Assembly: GCF_014207745.1 (NCBI RefSeq) | Contig: NZ_JACHJB010000003.1 | Location: forward strand, 868,001-932,000 | DNA from: Nonomuraea muscovyensis | GTDB taxonomy: Bacteria; Actinomycetota; Actinomycetes; Streptosporangiales; Streptosporangiaceae | Direction of reading: 5' to 3' | DNA: 64,000 nt | Shown: piece after piece, positions 1 to 8,431 of the stretch | Layout of the letters: each line of letters begins with the position of its first letter | How positions within the stretch are numbered: position 1 is the first letter of the stretch | The notes under the pieces: generated by a model | What the model was told of the DNA's origin: nothing | Seen by the model: the letters and a program-made list of their open reading frames with translations, nothing else | Databases searched by the model: none | Made by a program: the position numbers and the translations under genes

Positions 1-659
1 CTGAAGTCGACCTCCACGAAGTGGTCGACGCGGATGCCCGTGAGCTGCTCGATCGTGGACATCGTGCAGGCGATGCCGCCCGAGTTGTAGGCCGAGTTGA
101 TCATGTCACGGCGGGGCGGCATGACCTGTTTGGTCGTCTCGTTCTTGCACTGGGGGATCTGCACCATCGAGTCGCGCGGGAAGCTGACGAGCTGCGCCTT
201 GTCCCGGTTGGGGGAGATGTGCATGAGGATCATCGTGTCGGTGCGCTTGCCGCCGGCGTCGGCCATCCTGGCCTGGGCCTGGCCGTATCTCGCGTTCCCC
301 TTGCCGGCCCGGGTGTCGGAGCCGACCAGCAGCACGTTGAGCGCGCCGGTGGACGGAGGGCGCGGGTTGATGATGTCCTTGTTGACGTCCTTCTTGTTGA
401 TGTTGCTGAAGGCGTCGCGGTAGACGGTGTAGCCCGTCAGCGCGCCCGCGACCATCACCGTGGTCGTGGCGATGCTGACCCAGGCCAGGATGCGCATCCT
501 GTTGCCGCCGCCACCGCCGCGGCCGCGATGGCCGCGTGGGGGAAGGTCCTCGGGCGGGGGCGGCGGGGCCGCGGCCGCGGCTCTGCGGGCCATCCGGGAT
601 CCGGGCTGGGTCGGGGCGGACCTGCGGTCCTGGGCGGACACGCTTCTCACGTCGGTCAT
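1..659 (-). CDS. LytR-CpsA-Psr (LCP) family protein, C-terminus cut by window edge
   Basis: LCP enzymes are membrane-anchored phosphotransferases that attach undecaprenyl-linked glycopolymers to peptidoglycan outside the cell. The visible 219 codons show a basic, Pro/Gly-rich cytoplasmic N-terminus, one membrane segment at about residues 57-77, then the start of the LCP domain: LLVGSDTR, the Arg/Asp segment KRTDTMILMHI, and VSFPRDSMV followed by INSAYNSGG, the typical family order. The ATG at 659 opens just after the Arg/Pro-rich leader. The protein would continue beyond base 1. It lies upstream of several glycosyltransferase genes, which fits a role in placing their product on the wall. Which glycan it transfers cannot be told from sequence. 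Confidence 0.9.
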   Translation of the reverse strand, partial: MTDVRSVSAQDRRSAPTQPGSRMARRAAAAAPPPPPEDLPPRGHRGRGGGGGNRMRILAWVSIATTTVMVAGALTGYTVYRDAFSNINKKDVNKDIINPRPPSTGALNVLLVGSDTRAGKGNARYGQAQARMADAGGKRTDTMILMHISPNRDKAQLVSFPRDSMVQIPQCKNETTKQVMPPRRDMINSAYNSGGIACTMSTIEQLTGIRVDHFVEVDF

Positions 660-803
660 GCGCCCCCTCGCCTGGTCCGGTGCACCTCGCGCGTCGGCTC
701 GGTCGTTCTGCGCCACGAGACTAGGTCACGTACGGCGTGCCCGGGGCCATGACTGAGGGAATCGGTCATGACCCTGCGCTGGTGAATCAGGCCCAAAGCA
801 TAC

Positions 804-2321
804 TCAGACCTGGACATTACGTGGAATATCATTGCCAAATTGATCACGTTCACCCAGGTCAGCGCGGCCGGCGAGAACGGCGGCCAGGCAGGCCAGGGGC
901 ACGGCCGGAAGCACGTACCGGTAGTCGAACTCCGCCACGGCGGCCGGCACGACGAGCAGGGTGACGGCCACCGACCAGGGCGGCAGCCAGGCGGGCCCGG
1001 CACCGCCGATCGGGCGGTCCGGTGTCCCGGTGCGGCGCGACCGGGCCCACACCCCGGGGCGGGTTCCGGGGCGGCGCAGCCGGACCACGGCCAGCGCGGG
1101 CGGCACCAGCAGGACCACCAGCAGCACGGTGCCCGGCAGCCGGACGACGTCCTGGTAGGCCCGCAGCCACCCGGCGAACGGCTCGGCCACCTCGGTGCCG
1201 ATCTCGCCCCCCTCGTACCGCCTGCCCATGTCCACGCCGAGCTGCGCCTCCCACCGGCCCGGCGGGGGCGGCGACGCCGCGGGGAACTCGTAGTAGCCGT
1301 AGATCTCCGCGTCCGGGTAGACCGGGCGGCCCCACGCGAACGTGCGGCCCAGCTCCGCCAGCACCGAGGCCGCGTAGTCGAGCGGCTGCTCCTGGATCGC
1401 CAGCGTCGCGAAACGGCCGGCCAGGCCGTCGTTCTCGGCGGTGAAGGTGATGCCGGGCAGCATCACCAGAGGAGAGTCCTTGGCCCAGAGGTACTCCTGC
1501 GACGGCGGCCGCCGCTCCGGCGGGCGCGGGTCGCACAGCACTCTCAGATCGGCCGGCGGGTTCATCTCGGCGCAGTCGGCGAACGACATCGTGCGGGCGT
1601 AGAGGAACGCGCCGTTCGCTCCGACGATGCCGAGCCGCTGGTAGGTGGCGGAGAACCAGGCCCCGTACGCGACGACCGGCACGAGCGCGGCGAGCGCCAG
1701 CACGCCGGCCGGCCGGACCCGCCCGCGCAGCACGAACCACACGCCGAGCACCGCCACCAGCGGCAGGCCGACGGTCCTGGTCAGCGTGGCCGCGCCCAGC
1801 AGCAGCCCGGCGGCCACGACCCGCCGGTCGCCCCGCAGGACCAGCACCACCGCGCTCACCACCAGGAACATGAACAGCGTGTCGGAGACCAGCAGGTGCT
1901 CCAGCTCGATCTGGTAGGCGTCGAGCAGCACCGGCACCGTGGCGAGCGTGGCCGCCCGCCGCGGCACCCCCCAGGGGGCCCGGCGCGCCGCGAGGTACAC
2001 GAGCACGCCCGTGGCCAGGCCGAGCAGGTGCTGGAGCCCCGTCACCACGGCGAAGGAGTGGAACGGCTCCAGCAGCTTGAGGAACGCCGAGTAGCCCGCC
2101 GGGCGCACCAGGTCGGGGCGCGGCCTGAAGACGGTGACGATGTAGGTGTAGGAGTCGGGGAACCACAGCGCGGGCCGGTAGCCGAGCATGGCCAGCACGC
2201 GCAGCACGGCGCCGGCGGCCAGCACCCCGAGGAACCAGCGGTGCCGCCGCGCCGCCGCGACCGTCAGCCGGGCGCGGACCGCGTCGGCCCGGACGGCGGG
2301 CGGAGCTGAGGCGTGGTGCAC
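804..2321 (-). CDS. Polytopic GT-C-like membrane glycosyltransferase (PMT/GT39 type)
   Basis: A 505-residue protein with about ten hydrophobic segments after a 30-residue basic N-terminus. The first extracytoplasmic loop carries FPDSYTYI (about residue 55), the acidic-loop signature expected in GT-C enzymes that take polyprenyl-phosphate sugars. A large soluble loop sits between residues about 230 and 370, and the final membrane segments are rich in Leu/Val. Family knowledge suggests transfer of a sugar from a polyprenyl-phosphate donor outside the membrane. The neighbouring GT2 at 4567 could supply such a donor. It diverges from the gene at 2402. Substrate is unknown, and the assignment rests on topology and the Asp loop rather than a close named homologue. 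Confidence 0.7.
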   Translation of the reverse strand: MHHASAPPAVRADAVRARLTVAAARRHRWFLGVLAAGAVLRVLAMLGYRPALWFPDSYTYIVTVFRPRPDLVRPAGYSAFLKLLEPFHSFAVVTGLQHLLGLATGVLVYLAARRAPWGVPRRAATLATVPVLLDAYQIELEHLLVSDTLFMFLVVSAVVLVLRGDRRVVAAGLLLGAATLTRTVGLPLVAVLGVWFVLRGRVRPAGVLALAALVPVVAYGAWFSATYQRLGIVGANGAFLYARTMSFADCAEMNPPADLRVLCDPRPPERRPPSQEYLWAKDSPLVMLPGITFTAENDGLAGRFATLAIQEQPLDYAASVLAELGRTFAWGRPVYPDAEIYGYYEFPAASPPPPGRWEAQLGVDMGRRYEGGEIGTEVAEPFAGWLRAYQDVVRLPGTVLLVVLLVPPALAVVRLRRPGTRPGVWARSRRTGTPDRPIGGAGPAWLPPWSVAVTLLVVPAAVAEFDYRYVLPAVPLACLAAVLAGRADLGERDQFGNDIPRNVQV

Positions 2322-2401
2322 GTCGCGTACGCTACCCGCGTCGGGGGCCGGGTCGTGTCATCGCGGGTGCGGCGGCACGTTGGATACCCTCGCGATCACC
2401 G

Positions 2402-4507
2402 ATGGGATCCGGCGTGCTCCACCAGCGACGAAGGCCGTCGGCGGGCAGGGTGCTCGCCGTGGCCTCGCTGCTGCCCGCCCTCGCCGTGGCCGGGTGGCTG
2501 CTGGCCGGGCTGCCGCTGCTGCTGGCCGGCCGGTACACGCCGCTGCCGGCGACGGTGCTCGGCCTGGCGGTGACCGCGCTGCTCGCCCGGTTCGCGTTGC
2601 ACCGCCCGGGGCCGCTGATCGAGACCACGGCGCTCCGGACGGGGGCGGTGCTCGCCGTCGCCGCCGCCTCGGGCGTGTTCAACGCGCTGCTGCACTCCGA
2701 GCAGCTCGCCGTGCGCCGTGATCCGGCCACCTACGCCCAGTACGCCGCCTGGCTGGCCGGGCACGGCTCGCTGCCGATCGCGGCGCGGGCGGAGGCGTTC
2801 GGTGGCGCGGACCGGGCGCTCGACTTCGGCAGCATGGGCTTCTACCAGGTGGACGGGGCCGTCGTGCCGCAGTTCATGCCGGGGGCGCCGCTGCTGTTCG
2901 CCGCCGGTGACTGGCTGGGAGCGATGCTGCTGACGCCGGCCGTGCTGGGGGCGTTCGCCGTGCTCACGCTGGCCGGGGTGGTGGCGCGGCTGGCCGGGGC
3001 GCGGTGGGCGCCGCTCGCGGCGCTGGCGTTCGCGGTGTGCCTGCCGGTCCTGTACACCTCGCGCACCACGTTCAGCGAGATCCCGTCGATGATCCTGCTG
3101 TTCGGCGGCCTGGCGCTGCTCCACGACGCCCTCTCCAGGACCGTTGCGGCCGGCCGGGCCGGGGCGTCGCGGTGGGGCGAGGGCGTGGTGACCGGGCTGG
3201 TGTTCGGGCTGGCCGTGCTGGTCAGGGTGGACGGGCTGCGCGACGTGCTGCCGGTGCTGGCGTTCGCGGGGCTGCTGATCGCGCTGCGCCGCTTCGCCAG
3301 GCCCGAGGGGGCGGTCGGGCCGCCGCTGCTCGTGGGACTCGCGGCCGGCGCCGGGCTGGGACTGTTCGCCGCGTACACGCTGTCCCGGCCGTATCTCGCG
3401 TACCTGTCGCGCTCGGTCCAGCCGCTGCTGCTCATCTGCGCCGCCGTCCTGGTCCTGACCGCGGCCGGCACGGCGGCGGCCCCCTGGCTGGCGCGCGTGC
3501 GGCGGCCGGGGTGGCTGCCGGGTGCGGGGGCCGCGCTCGTCGTGCTCGTGATGGCCGGGCTCGCCGTACGGCCGTGGTTCCAGACCGTGCGGCGGACCCC
3601 CGAGACGACAGAGGATCGGCGGACCGCGCGGTTCATCGAGGAGATCCAGCGGGCCAACGGCCTGTTCGCCGACGGCGAGCGGCTCTACTTCGAGGAGTCG
3701 CTGCACTGGGTCGCCTGGTACGTCGGCGTGCCGGTGGTCCTGCTGGCCACGCTCGCCGCCGCCCTGCTGGTGCGCGGGCTGTTGCAGGGCCGCTCGTCCG
3801 CCTGGCTGGCGCCGCTCGCCGTGATCGGCTGGACCACGCTCACCACGCTGCTGCGGCCGGAGATCACGCCCGACCACCCGTGGGCGGCGCGCCGCCTGGT
3901 GCCCGTCGTGATCCCCGGGCTCGTCCTGCTCGCCGTCTGGGGGCTGGGATGGGTGCGCGACAAGGCGGGCGACCGGGCGGGCGACAAGATGGGCGGCAAG
4001 GCGGGCGACCGGGCGGACGACGGGGGGCGCGGGAAGGGGCGCCGCCGGCGGTGGGTGGCGGGCGCCGGAGCCCTGCTCGTGCTCGTGCCGCCCGCCGTGA
4101 CCTCGATCGGCACGGCGTTCACCCCGGTCGAGCGCGGCGAGGCGGCGGCCGTGGCCGCGCTGTGCGCGCGGATCCCGCCGAACGCCGCGGTCCTCGTCGT
4201 CGAGCGGGTCACCGGCGAGCGCTTCACGCAGGTCGTCCGCGGCATGTGCGGCCTCCCGGCGGCCCGGGTGCGCTGGGATCCCGACCGTGACACGGCCCCC
4301 GAGCATGAGGTGCGCCGGTTGATGGACCGGGTGCGCGCAGCCGGGAGGGTGCCCGTCGTGCTGGCCGCCGAGGCCGCCCAGGTCGCCCCGTACGGTCCGC
4401 CCCGGCAGGTGATGGCGCTGGTCACCCGGCAGGACGAGCGGTCGCTGACCGGCCCGCCCGACGGCACGTGGTCGCTGCGGATCAACGTGTGGATGGCCGC
4501 CGGCTGA
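2402..4507 (+). CDS. Large polytopic membrane protein, probable GT-C-type glycosyltransferase
   Basis: A 701-residue integral membrane protein with 11-13 predicted hydrophobic segments. It has an early extracytoplasmic stretch containing DPATYAQYAAWLAGHGS, a short motif seen in dolichyl-phosphate-mannose transferase-like proteins. A cytoplasmic-looking Lys/Arg/Asp/Gly-rich linker at about residues 518-550 is built from a duplicated DNA segment, and the C-terminal 150 residues are soluble. The ATG at 2402 has no evident Shine-Dalgarno; TACCCT lies 11 bases upstream. It ends 60 bases before the GT2 gene at 4567. I infer a role in the same envelope-glycan pathway. No catalytic residue can be assigned with certainty, so a non-enzymatic membrane role is possible. 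Confidence 0.6.
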   Translation: MGSGVLHQRRRPSAGRVLAVASLLPALAVAGWLLAGLPLLLAGRYTPLPATVLGLAVTALLARFALHRPGPLIETTALRTGAVLAVAAASGVFNALLHSEQLAVRRDPATYAQYAAWLAGHGSLPIAARAEAFGGADRALDFGSMGFYQVDGAVVPQFMPGAPLLFAAGDWLGAMLLTPAVLGAFAVLTLAGVVARLAGARWAPLAALAFAVCLPVLYTSRTTFSEIPSMILLFGGLALLHDALSRTVAAGRAGASRWGEGVVTGLVFGLAVLVRVDGLRDVLPVLAFAGLLIALRRFARPEGAVGPPLLVGLAAGAGLGLFAAYTLSRPYLAYLSRSVQPLLLICAAVLVLTAAGTAAAPWLARVRRPGWLPGAGAALVVLVMAGLAVRPWFQTVRRTPETTEDRRTARFIEEIQRANGLFADGERLYFEESLHWVAWYVGVPVVLLATLAAALLVRGLLQGRSSAWLAPLAVIGWTTLTTLLRPEITPDHPWAARRLVPVVIPGLVLLAVWGLGWVRDKAGDRAGDKMGGKAGDRADDGGRGKGRRRRWVAGAGALLVLVPPAVTSIGTAFTPVERGEAAAVAALCARIPPNAAVLVVERVTGERFTQVVRGMCGLPAARVRWDPDRDTAPEHEVRRLMDRVRAAGRVPVVLAAEAAQVAPYGPPRQVMALVTRQDERSLTGPPDGTWSLRINVWMAAG
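3961..4016 (+). repeat. Duplicated 20-bp segment inside membrane-protein linker
   Basis: CAAGGCGGGCGACCGGGCGG occurs exactly at 3961-3980 and 3997-4016. It encodes the Lys/Ala/Gly/Asp/Arg-rich linker of the protein at 2402-4507. It looks like a recent slippage duplication. Confidence 0.85.
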
Positions 4508-4566
4508 CGCGGCGCCACACCTGATGTGGACCCGCTTCCCGGCCGGGCAGAGTACCCTCGACGCAC

Positions 4567-5496
4567 GTGAGCACGCCAGAGACCCCCCAGAGTGGAAGCA
4601 CCGTGGAAGAAGCGCCATACGTCACGATCGTCCTGCCCTGCTACAACGAGCAGGACCACGTCATCGACGAGGTCGAGCGCATCACCCGGGCGATGGACTC
4701 CAGCGGCTACACCTACGAGCTGGTCGCCGTGGACGACTGCTCGACCGACGAGACGCTGCTGCGGCTGCAGGAGTCGGCGCCGAGGTTCCCGCACCTGCGC
4801 ATCCGCGCCTTCCACCGCAACGGCGGCTCCGGCACCGTGCGCCGGATCGGCACCCAGGAGGCCAGGGGCGAGATCGTCGTCTGGACCGACGCCGACATGA
4901 CCTACCCCAACGAGCGCATCCCCGAGCTGGTGCGCATCCTGGACAAGGACCCGGCGGTCGACCAGGTCGTCGGCGCGCGCACCAGCGAGGAGGGCTCGCA
5001 CAAGCTGCTGCGCGTCCCCGCCAAGTGGGTGATCCGCAAGGTGGCCGAGATGCTCGCCGGCCAGAAGATCCCCGACCTCAACTCGGGGTTGCGGGCCTTC
5101 CGCAAGTCGGTGGCCAGGCCCTACCTGCGGCTGCTGCCGCCCGGCTTCTCGTGCGTCACGACGATCACGCTGTCGTTCCTGTCCAACCAGCACGACGTCT
5201 ACTACCTGCCGATCGAGTACGCCAAGCGGGCCGGCACGTCGAAGTTCAGCTTCGTCTCCGACGCCTATCGCTACATCCTGCAGGTGCTGCGGATGATCAT
5301 GTACTTCAACCCGCTCAAGGTGCTCATGCCGCCGGCGCTCTGGCTGGTGGCGATCGGGCTGGTCAAGGGCGTCTGGGACATGGTCCAGCACCCGTTCTAC
5401 TTCCCGGCCAACACCGTCATGATCTTCCTGTCGGGGTTGCTCATCGGCTCGGTGGCGCTGCTGGCCGACCTGATCGTGCGCTCGCGGGGCGACTGA
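4567..5496 (+). CDS. GT2 family glycosyltransferase, polyprenyl-phosphate glycosyl synthase type
   Basis: A 309-residue protein with an N-terminal GT-A fold: VTIVLPCYNEQDHV, VDDCSTDETL and the metal-binding TDADMTYPN around residue 110. It ends in two hydrophobic C-terminal helices (about residues 245-300). This layout matches DPM1/GtrB-like synthases that move a sugar from an NDP donor to a polyprenyl phosphate at the inner membrane face. The GTG at 4567 is preceded by TACCCT and an 8-base gap with no Shine-Dalgarno, so translation may be leaderless. The next gene begins two bases after its stop, so the two are probably cotranscribed. The sugar is not predictable, though mannose or glucose would fit a feed to the GT-C proteins nearby. 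Confidence 0.88.
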   Translation: MSTPETPQSGSTVEEAPYVTIVLPCYNEQDHVIDEVERITRAMDSSGYTYELVAVDDCSTDETLLRLQESAPRFPHLRIRAFHRNGGSGTVRRIGTQEARGEIVVWTDADMTYPNERIPELVRILDKDPAVDQVVGARTSEEGSHKLLRVPAKWVIRKVAEMLAGQKIPDLNSGLRAFRKSVARPYLRLLPPGFSCVTTITLSFLSNQHDVYYLPIEYAKRAGTSKFSFVSDAYRYILQVLRMIMYFNPLKVLMPPALWLVAIGLVKGVWDMVQHPFYFPANTVMIFLSGLLIGSVALLADLIVRSRGD

Positions 5497-5498
5497 AC

Positions 5499-6560
5499 GT
5501 GCGCATCGCCGTCATCGGCCCCACCTACCCGTACAAGGGGGGCGGGGCGCAGCACACCACCGAGCTGGCGCACCGCCTGGCCGCGCTGGGCCACGACGTG
5601 GTGATCGAGTCGTGGCGGGCCCAGTACCCGTCGTTCCTCTACCCCGGGCAGCAGACGATCTCCGCGCCCGAGGGCACCCCCTACCCGCGCACCGAGCGCC
5701 GGCTCGACTGGCGGCGCCCCGACGGCTGGCTCGCCGCCGGGCGGCGGCTGCGCTCGGCCGACCTGGTGGTGCTCGCCGTGCTCAGCCCCGTGCAGGTGCC
5801 CGCCTACCTCGGCATCCTGTACGGCCTGCGCCGCCGCGCCAAGGCGGTCGCCCTGTGCCACAACGTGCTGCCCCACGAGCGCAAGCCGTACGACGAGCCA
5901 CTGATGAAGGCGCTGCTCAAGCGGGCCGACGCCGTGCTGACCCACTCCGAGGAGCAGGCGGCGCTGGCCCGGTCGCTGACGTCCGGGCCGGTGGCCGTGG
6001 CCGGGCTGCCGCCGCACCTGCCGTCCACCCATGCCGAACGGTCGGCCACCGTGCACCGGCGGCTGCTGTTCTTCGGCATCGTGCGGCCGTACAAGGGGCT
6101 CGACCTGCTGCTGCGCGCCCTGCCCGACGGGGTGTCGCTGACCGTGGCGGGCGAGTTCTGGGGCGGGCTCGACGCCACCAGGGCGCTCGTCGAGGAGCTG
6201 GGCCTCGCCGACCGGGTCGAGCTGCGGCCGGGCTACGTGCCGGCCGAGCAGGTGGCGCCGCTGTTCGCGCGGGCCGACGCGCTCGTGCTGCCCTACCGGC
6301 ACGCCACCGCCAGCCAGAACGTCTGGCTCGGCCACGAGCACGGTGTCCCGGTGATCGCCACCCGGGTCGGCGCGCTGGCCGACCACGTCACCGACGGGGT
6401 CGACGGGCTGCTCGTCGAGCCGGGTGACGTGGGCGCGCTCCGCGCGGCGATCGAGCGCTTCTACGCCTCGGGCGAGCCAGAGAGGTTGCGGTCGGGGGTC
6501 AAGGCCGTGGACCCGGAGCCCTTCTGGTCGGCGTACACCGGCACGCTGCTCGGCCTCTGA
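5499..6560 (+). CDS. GT4/GT-B family glycosyltransferase
   Basis: A 353-residue retaining GT-B enzyme. The N-terminal Rossmann half opens with the Gly-rich TYPYKGGGAQHTTELAHRLAALG loop region. The C-terminal half has FFGIVRPYKGLDLLL and the donor-site segment ending in GVPVIATRVGALADHV with a conserved acidic residue before the terminal helix. The GTG at 5499 follows the upstream stop by two bases, indicating translational coupling with the GT2. Its 3' end overlaps the convergent flippase-like gene by 100 bases (6461-6560). Cytosolic sugar transfer to a lipid-linked acceptor is inferred from context; donor and acceptor are unknown. Confidence 0.88.
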   Translation: MRIAVIGPTYPYKGGGAQHTTELAHRLAALGHDVVIESWRAQYPSFLYPGQQTISAPEGTPYPRTERRLDWRRPDGWLAAGRRLRSADLVVLAVLSPVQVPAYLGILYGLRRRAKAVALCHNVLPHERKPYDEPLMKALLKRADAVLTHSEEQAALARSLTSGPVAVAGLPPHLPSTHAERSATVHRRLLFFGIVRPYKGLDLLLRALPDGVSLTVAGEFWGGLDATRALVEELGLADRVELRPGYVPAEQVAPLFARADALVLPYRHATASQNVWLGHEHGVPVIATRVGALADHVTDGVDGLLVEPGDVGALRAAIERFYASGEPERLRSGVKAVDPEPFWSAYTGTLLGL

Positions 6561-7420
6561 CGGCCCAGCAGGAACGCCACGCCCGCGGCGGCGACGTCGG
6601 CCAGCGTGAACGCCAGCCGCGACACGACCGCCACGGCCAGCGCCGCCCCCTGGCCCACCAGCGGCGCGAGCACCAGCACCAGCGCGCCCTCCCGCACCCC
6701 CACCCCGGCGGGCACGACCACGGCGAGCAGGCCGGTCGCCCAGGCGAAGGCGTAGGCGCCGGTGGCGACCACGTACAGGTCCCACCGGCCCGCGAGCAGC
6801 CAGATGTGCAGGCCGTAGACGAACCAGCCGAGCGCCGTCCACGCGGTGGCGACCAGAACCGTGCGGCCGGGCAGCACGGTCTCCAGTGGCTCCTTGCGCG
6901 CCAGCCGCAGCGCCAGGTTGAGGCCCCAGGTGAGCACCCGCGGGTGCAGGCACACGGCGATCACCGGCACGAGCAGCACCAGGTACCAGGCCTCGCGCAG
7001 CGCGTCGCGGCCGGCCAGCGTGGCGGCGGCGATCGCGAGCGCCACCCCGAGGTTGATCACCAGCGACAGCGAGATGCACGCGAACGTGCGGCGCGGCGGG
7101 CTGCCGTGGTCGCGCCCCAGCTCCATCATCGCCGCGTACGCCCACACCGAGCCGGGGATGTACTTGCCGAGCTGGCCCACGAACATGATCCGTCCGGCCA
7201 CCCGCACCGGCAGCGGCGAGCCCAGCCCGGCCAGCACCTGCCGCCAGGCGACCAGATGGCACAACTGGCCCGCCAGCACCGCGGCGAACGCCCCGAGCAG
7301 CACCCACGGCGACAGCCCGGCGAGTTTGGCGGTGGTCTCGTCCCAGTTGCGGGCCAGGCCGTACCCGAGGAAACCGAGCGCGACCAGCGCCAGGACGACG
7401 CGCAGCAGGCGGCGGAGCAT
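6461..7420 (-). CDS. YbhN/AglD-type flippase-like membrane protein
   Basis: A 319-residue protein with about eight membrane segments. It carries the hallmarks of the UPF0104/lysylphosphatidylglycerol-synthase transmembrane family: W-R-Q-V-L-A-G-L-G before the first loop, FVGQLGKYIPGSVW near residue 80, and VVVPAGVGVREGALV near residue 250. The ATG at 7420 precedes the first hydrophobic helix directly. The last 30 residues are polar and encoded in the overlap with the GT4 gene, which is unusual but consistent with the only in-frame stop. Members are proposed to move or hold lipid-linked sugars. The close paralogue at 8432 brackets a methyltransferase with it. Confidence 0.85.
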   Translation of the reverse strand: MLRRLLRVVLALVALGFLGYGLARNWDETTAKLAGLSPWVLLGAFAAVLAGQLCHLVAWRQVLAGLGSPLPVRVAGRIMFVGQLGKYIPGSVWAYAAMMELGRDHGSPPRRTFACISLSLVINLGVALAIAAATLAGRDALREAWYLVLLVPVIAVCLHPRVLTWGLNLALRLARKEPLETVLPGRTVLVATAWTALGWFVYGLHIWLLAGRWDLYVVATGAYAFAWATGLLAVVVPAGVGVREGALVLVLAPLVGQGAALAVAVVSRLAFTLADVAAAGVAFLLGRQRPSSVPVYADQKGSGSTALTPDRNLSGSPEA

Positions 7421-7519
7421 CCGCCAAGGGTACGCGCGAACGTGACCGGCCGGTAGGTGCCTCGCGGACGTTCGCTCCGCCCCTTCGTGCCGCCCCTTCG
7501 TGCCGCCTGTTCCCGCCGC

Positions 7520-7545
7520 CCGTCCCGCCGTTCGCGGCGGGACGG
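7520..7545. repeat. UUCG-capped hairpin in divergent intergenic region
   Basis: CCGTCCCGCCG (7520-7530) and CGGCGGGACGG (7535-7545) form a perfect 11-bp stem closed by TTCG. It lies 16 bases upstream of the -10-like TACTGT for the methyltransferase. There is no T-run, so it could be a regulator site or a transcript-end structure. Two copies of CCCCTTCGTGCCG sit just upstream (about 7481-7507). Confidence 0.5.
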
Positions 7546-7574
7546 CGGCACGGGCGACGGTACTGTAGGGCGGC

Positions 7575-8393
7575 GTGAGTAAGGAACGGGTCGCGCAGCT
7601 CGAGTACTCCGAGTTCCAGTCGGCCATGCTCGACGAGGCCAAGCGCCGTCGCAAGGCCGCGAAGATCATCGCGGTTCTCGAACACTTCCAGGGGCCGCTC
7701 ACCGGGCTGACCGTGGGCGATGTGGGCTGCTCGGCCGGGTTCATCGCCGACGAGCTGGCCGCCGCCGGCGCCGGCCACACGCTGGGCGTCGACATCGACG
7801 TGCCGGGGCTGCGCAAGGCCGCCGACAGGTTCGGCGGGCGGGTGGCGTTCGTCTGCGGCGACGGCACGGCGCTGCCGTTCCCCGACGGCTCGCTCGACGT
7901 GCTCGTGTTCAACCACATCTACGAGCACGTGGTCGACCCCGACGCCGTGGTGGCCGAGATGCACCGGGTGCTGTCCGACCGAGGCGTCCTCTACCTCGGG
8001 CTGGGCAACCGGCTGGGCATCATGGAGCCGCACTACAAGCTGCCGTTCCTGTCCTACCTGCCGCCCGCGGCGGCCGACCGCTACGTGCGCGCCTTCGGCC
8101 GGGCCGACCACTACTACGAGCGCTTCCGCACCCGGCGCGGGCTGCGCAGGATGCTGCGGGCCTTCCACGTGTGGGACTACACGATCCCGGTGCTCGCCTC
8201 GCCGGAGCGGTTCGCGGGTTCGGAGCTGTTCCCGGGGGCGCTCGGGCGGGTGGCCCGCACGGTGCTGGCGCGCACCCCGCGGGCGGCGCTGCAGGTGTTG
8301 CTGCCGCTCGTGCCCACCTACCTGTGGGTGGCCACCAAGACGCCGCGCCGCCCGGCGGGCGCCGCGCTCCCGCAACCGCCGCAGCCGCTGTGA
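7575..8393 (+). CDS. Class I SAM-dependent methyltransferase
   Basis: A 272-residue protein. SAM-binding motif I reads VGDVGCSAGFIADELA (about residue 48), the acidic post-II residue is in LGVDIDVPGL, and CGDGTALPFPDGSLDVLVFNHIYEHV supplies motifs II/III. The region after residue 160 is Arg/Tyr/Phe-rich and ends in a hydrophobic helix (LLPLVPTYLWVA), suggesting membrane association. This is the UbiE/Methyltransf_11 pattern often met in polysaccharide clusters, where such enzymes cap or decorate a lipid-linked glycan. The GTG at 7575 follows TACTGT by 8 bases with no Shine-Dalgarno. The substrate is unknown. Confidence 0.82.
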   Translation: MSKERVAQLEYSEFQSAMLDEAKRRRKAAKIIAVLEHFQGPLTGLTVGDVGCSAGFIADELAAAGAGHTLGVDIDVPGLRKAADRFGGRVAFVCGDGTALPFPDGSLDVLVFNHIYEHVVDPDAVVAEMHRVLSDRGVLYLGLGNRLGIMEPHYKLPFLSYLPPAAADRYVRAFGRADHYYERFRTRRGLRRMLRAFHVWDYTIPVLASPERFAGSELFPGALGRVARTVLARTPRAALQVLLPLVPTYLWVATKTPRRPAGAALPQPPQPL

Positions 8394-8431
8394 CGCCGGG
8401 TGAAGCGGGCACGGCGGGACGGCGCGAGCCC

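Noticed and set aside
656-5391. Long open frames on the strand opposite the glycosyltransferase genes (for example 2396-4618 and 3685-5391)
   Set aside because: Arg/Ala/Pro/Gly-rich translations without domains, wholly antisense to genes with clear motifs; typical shadows at this GC content.
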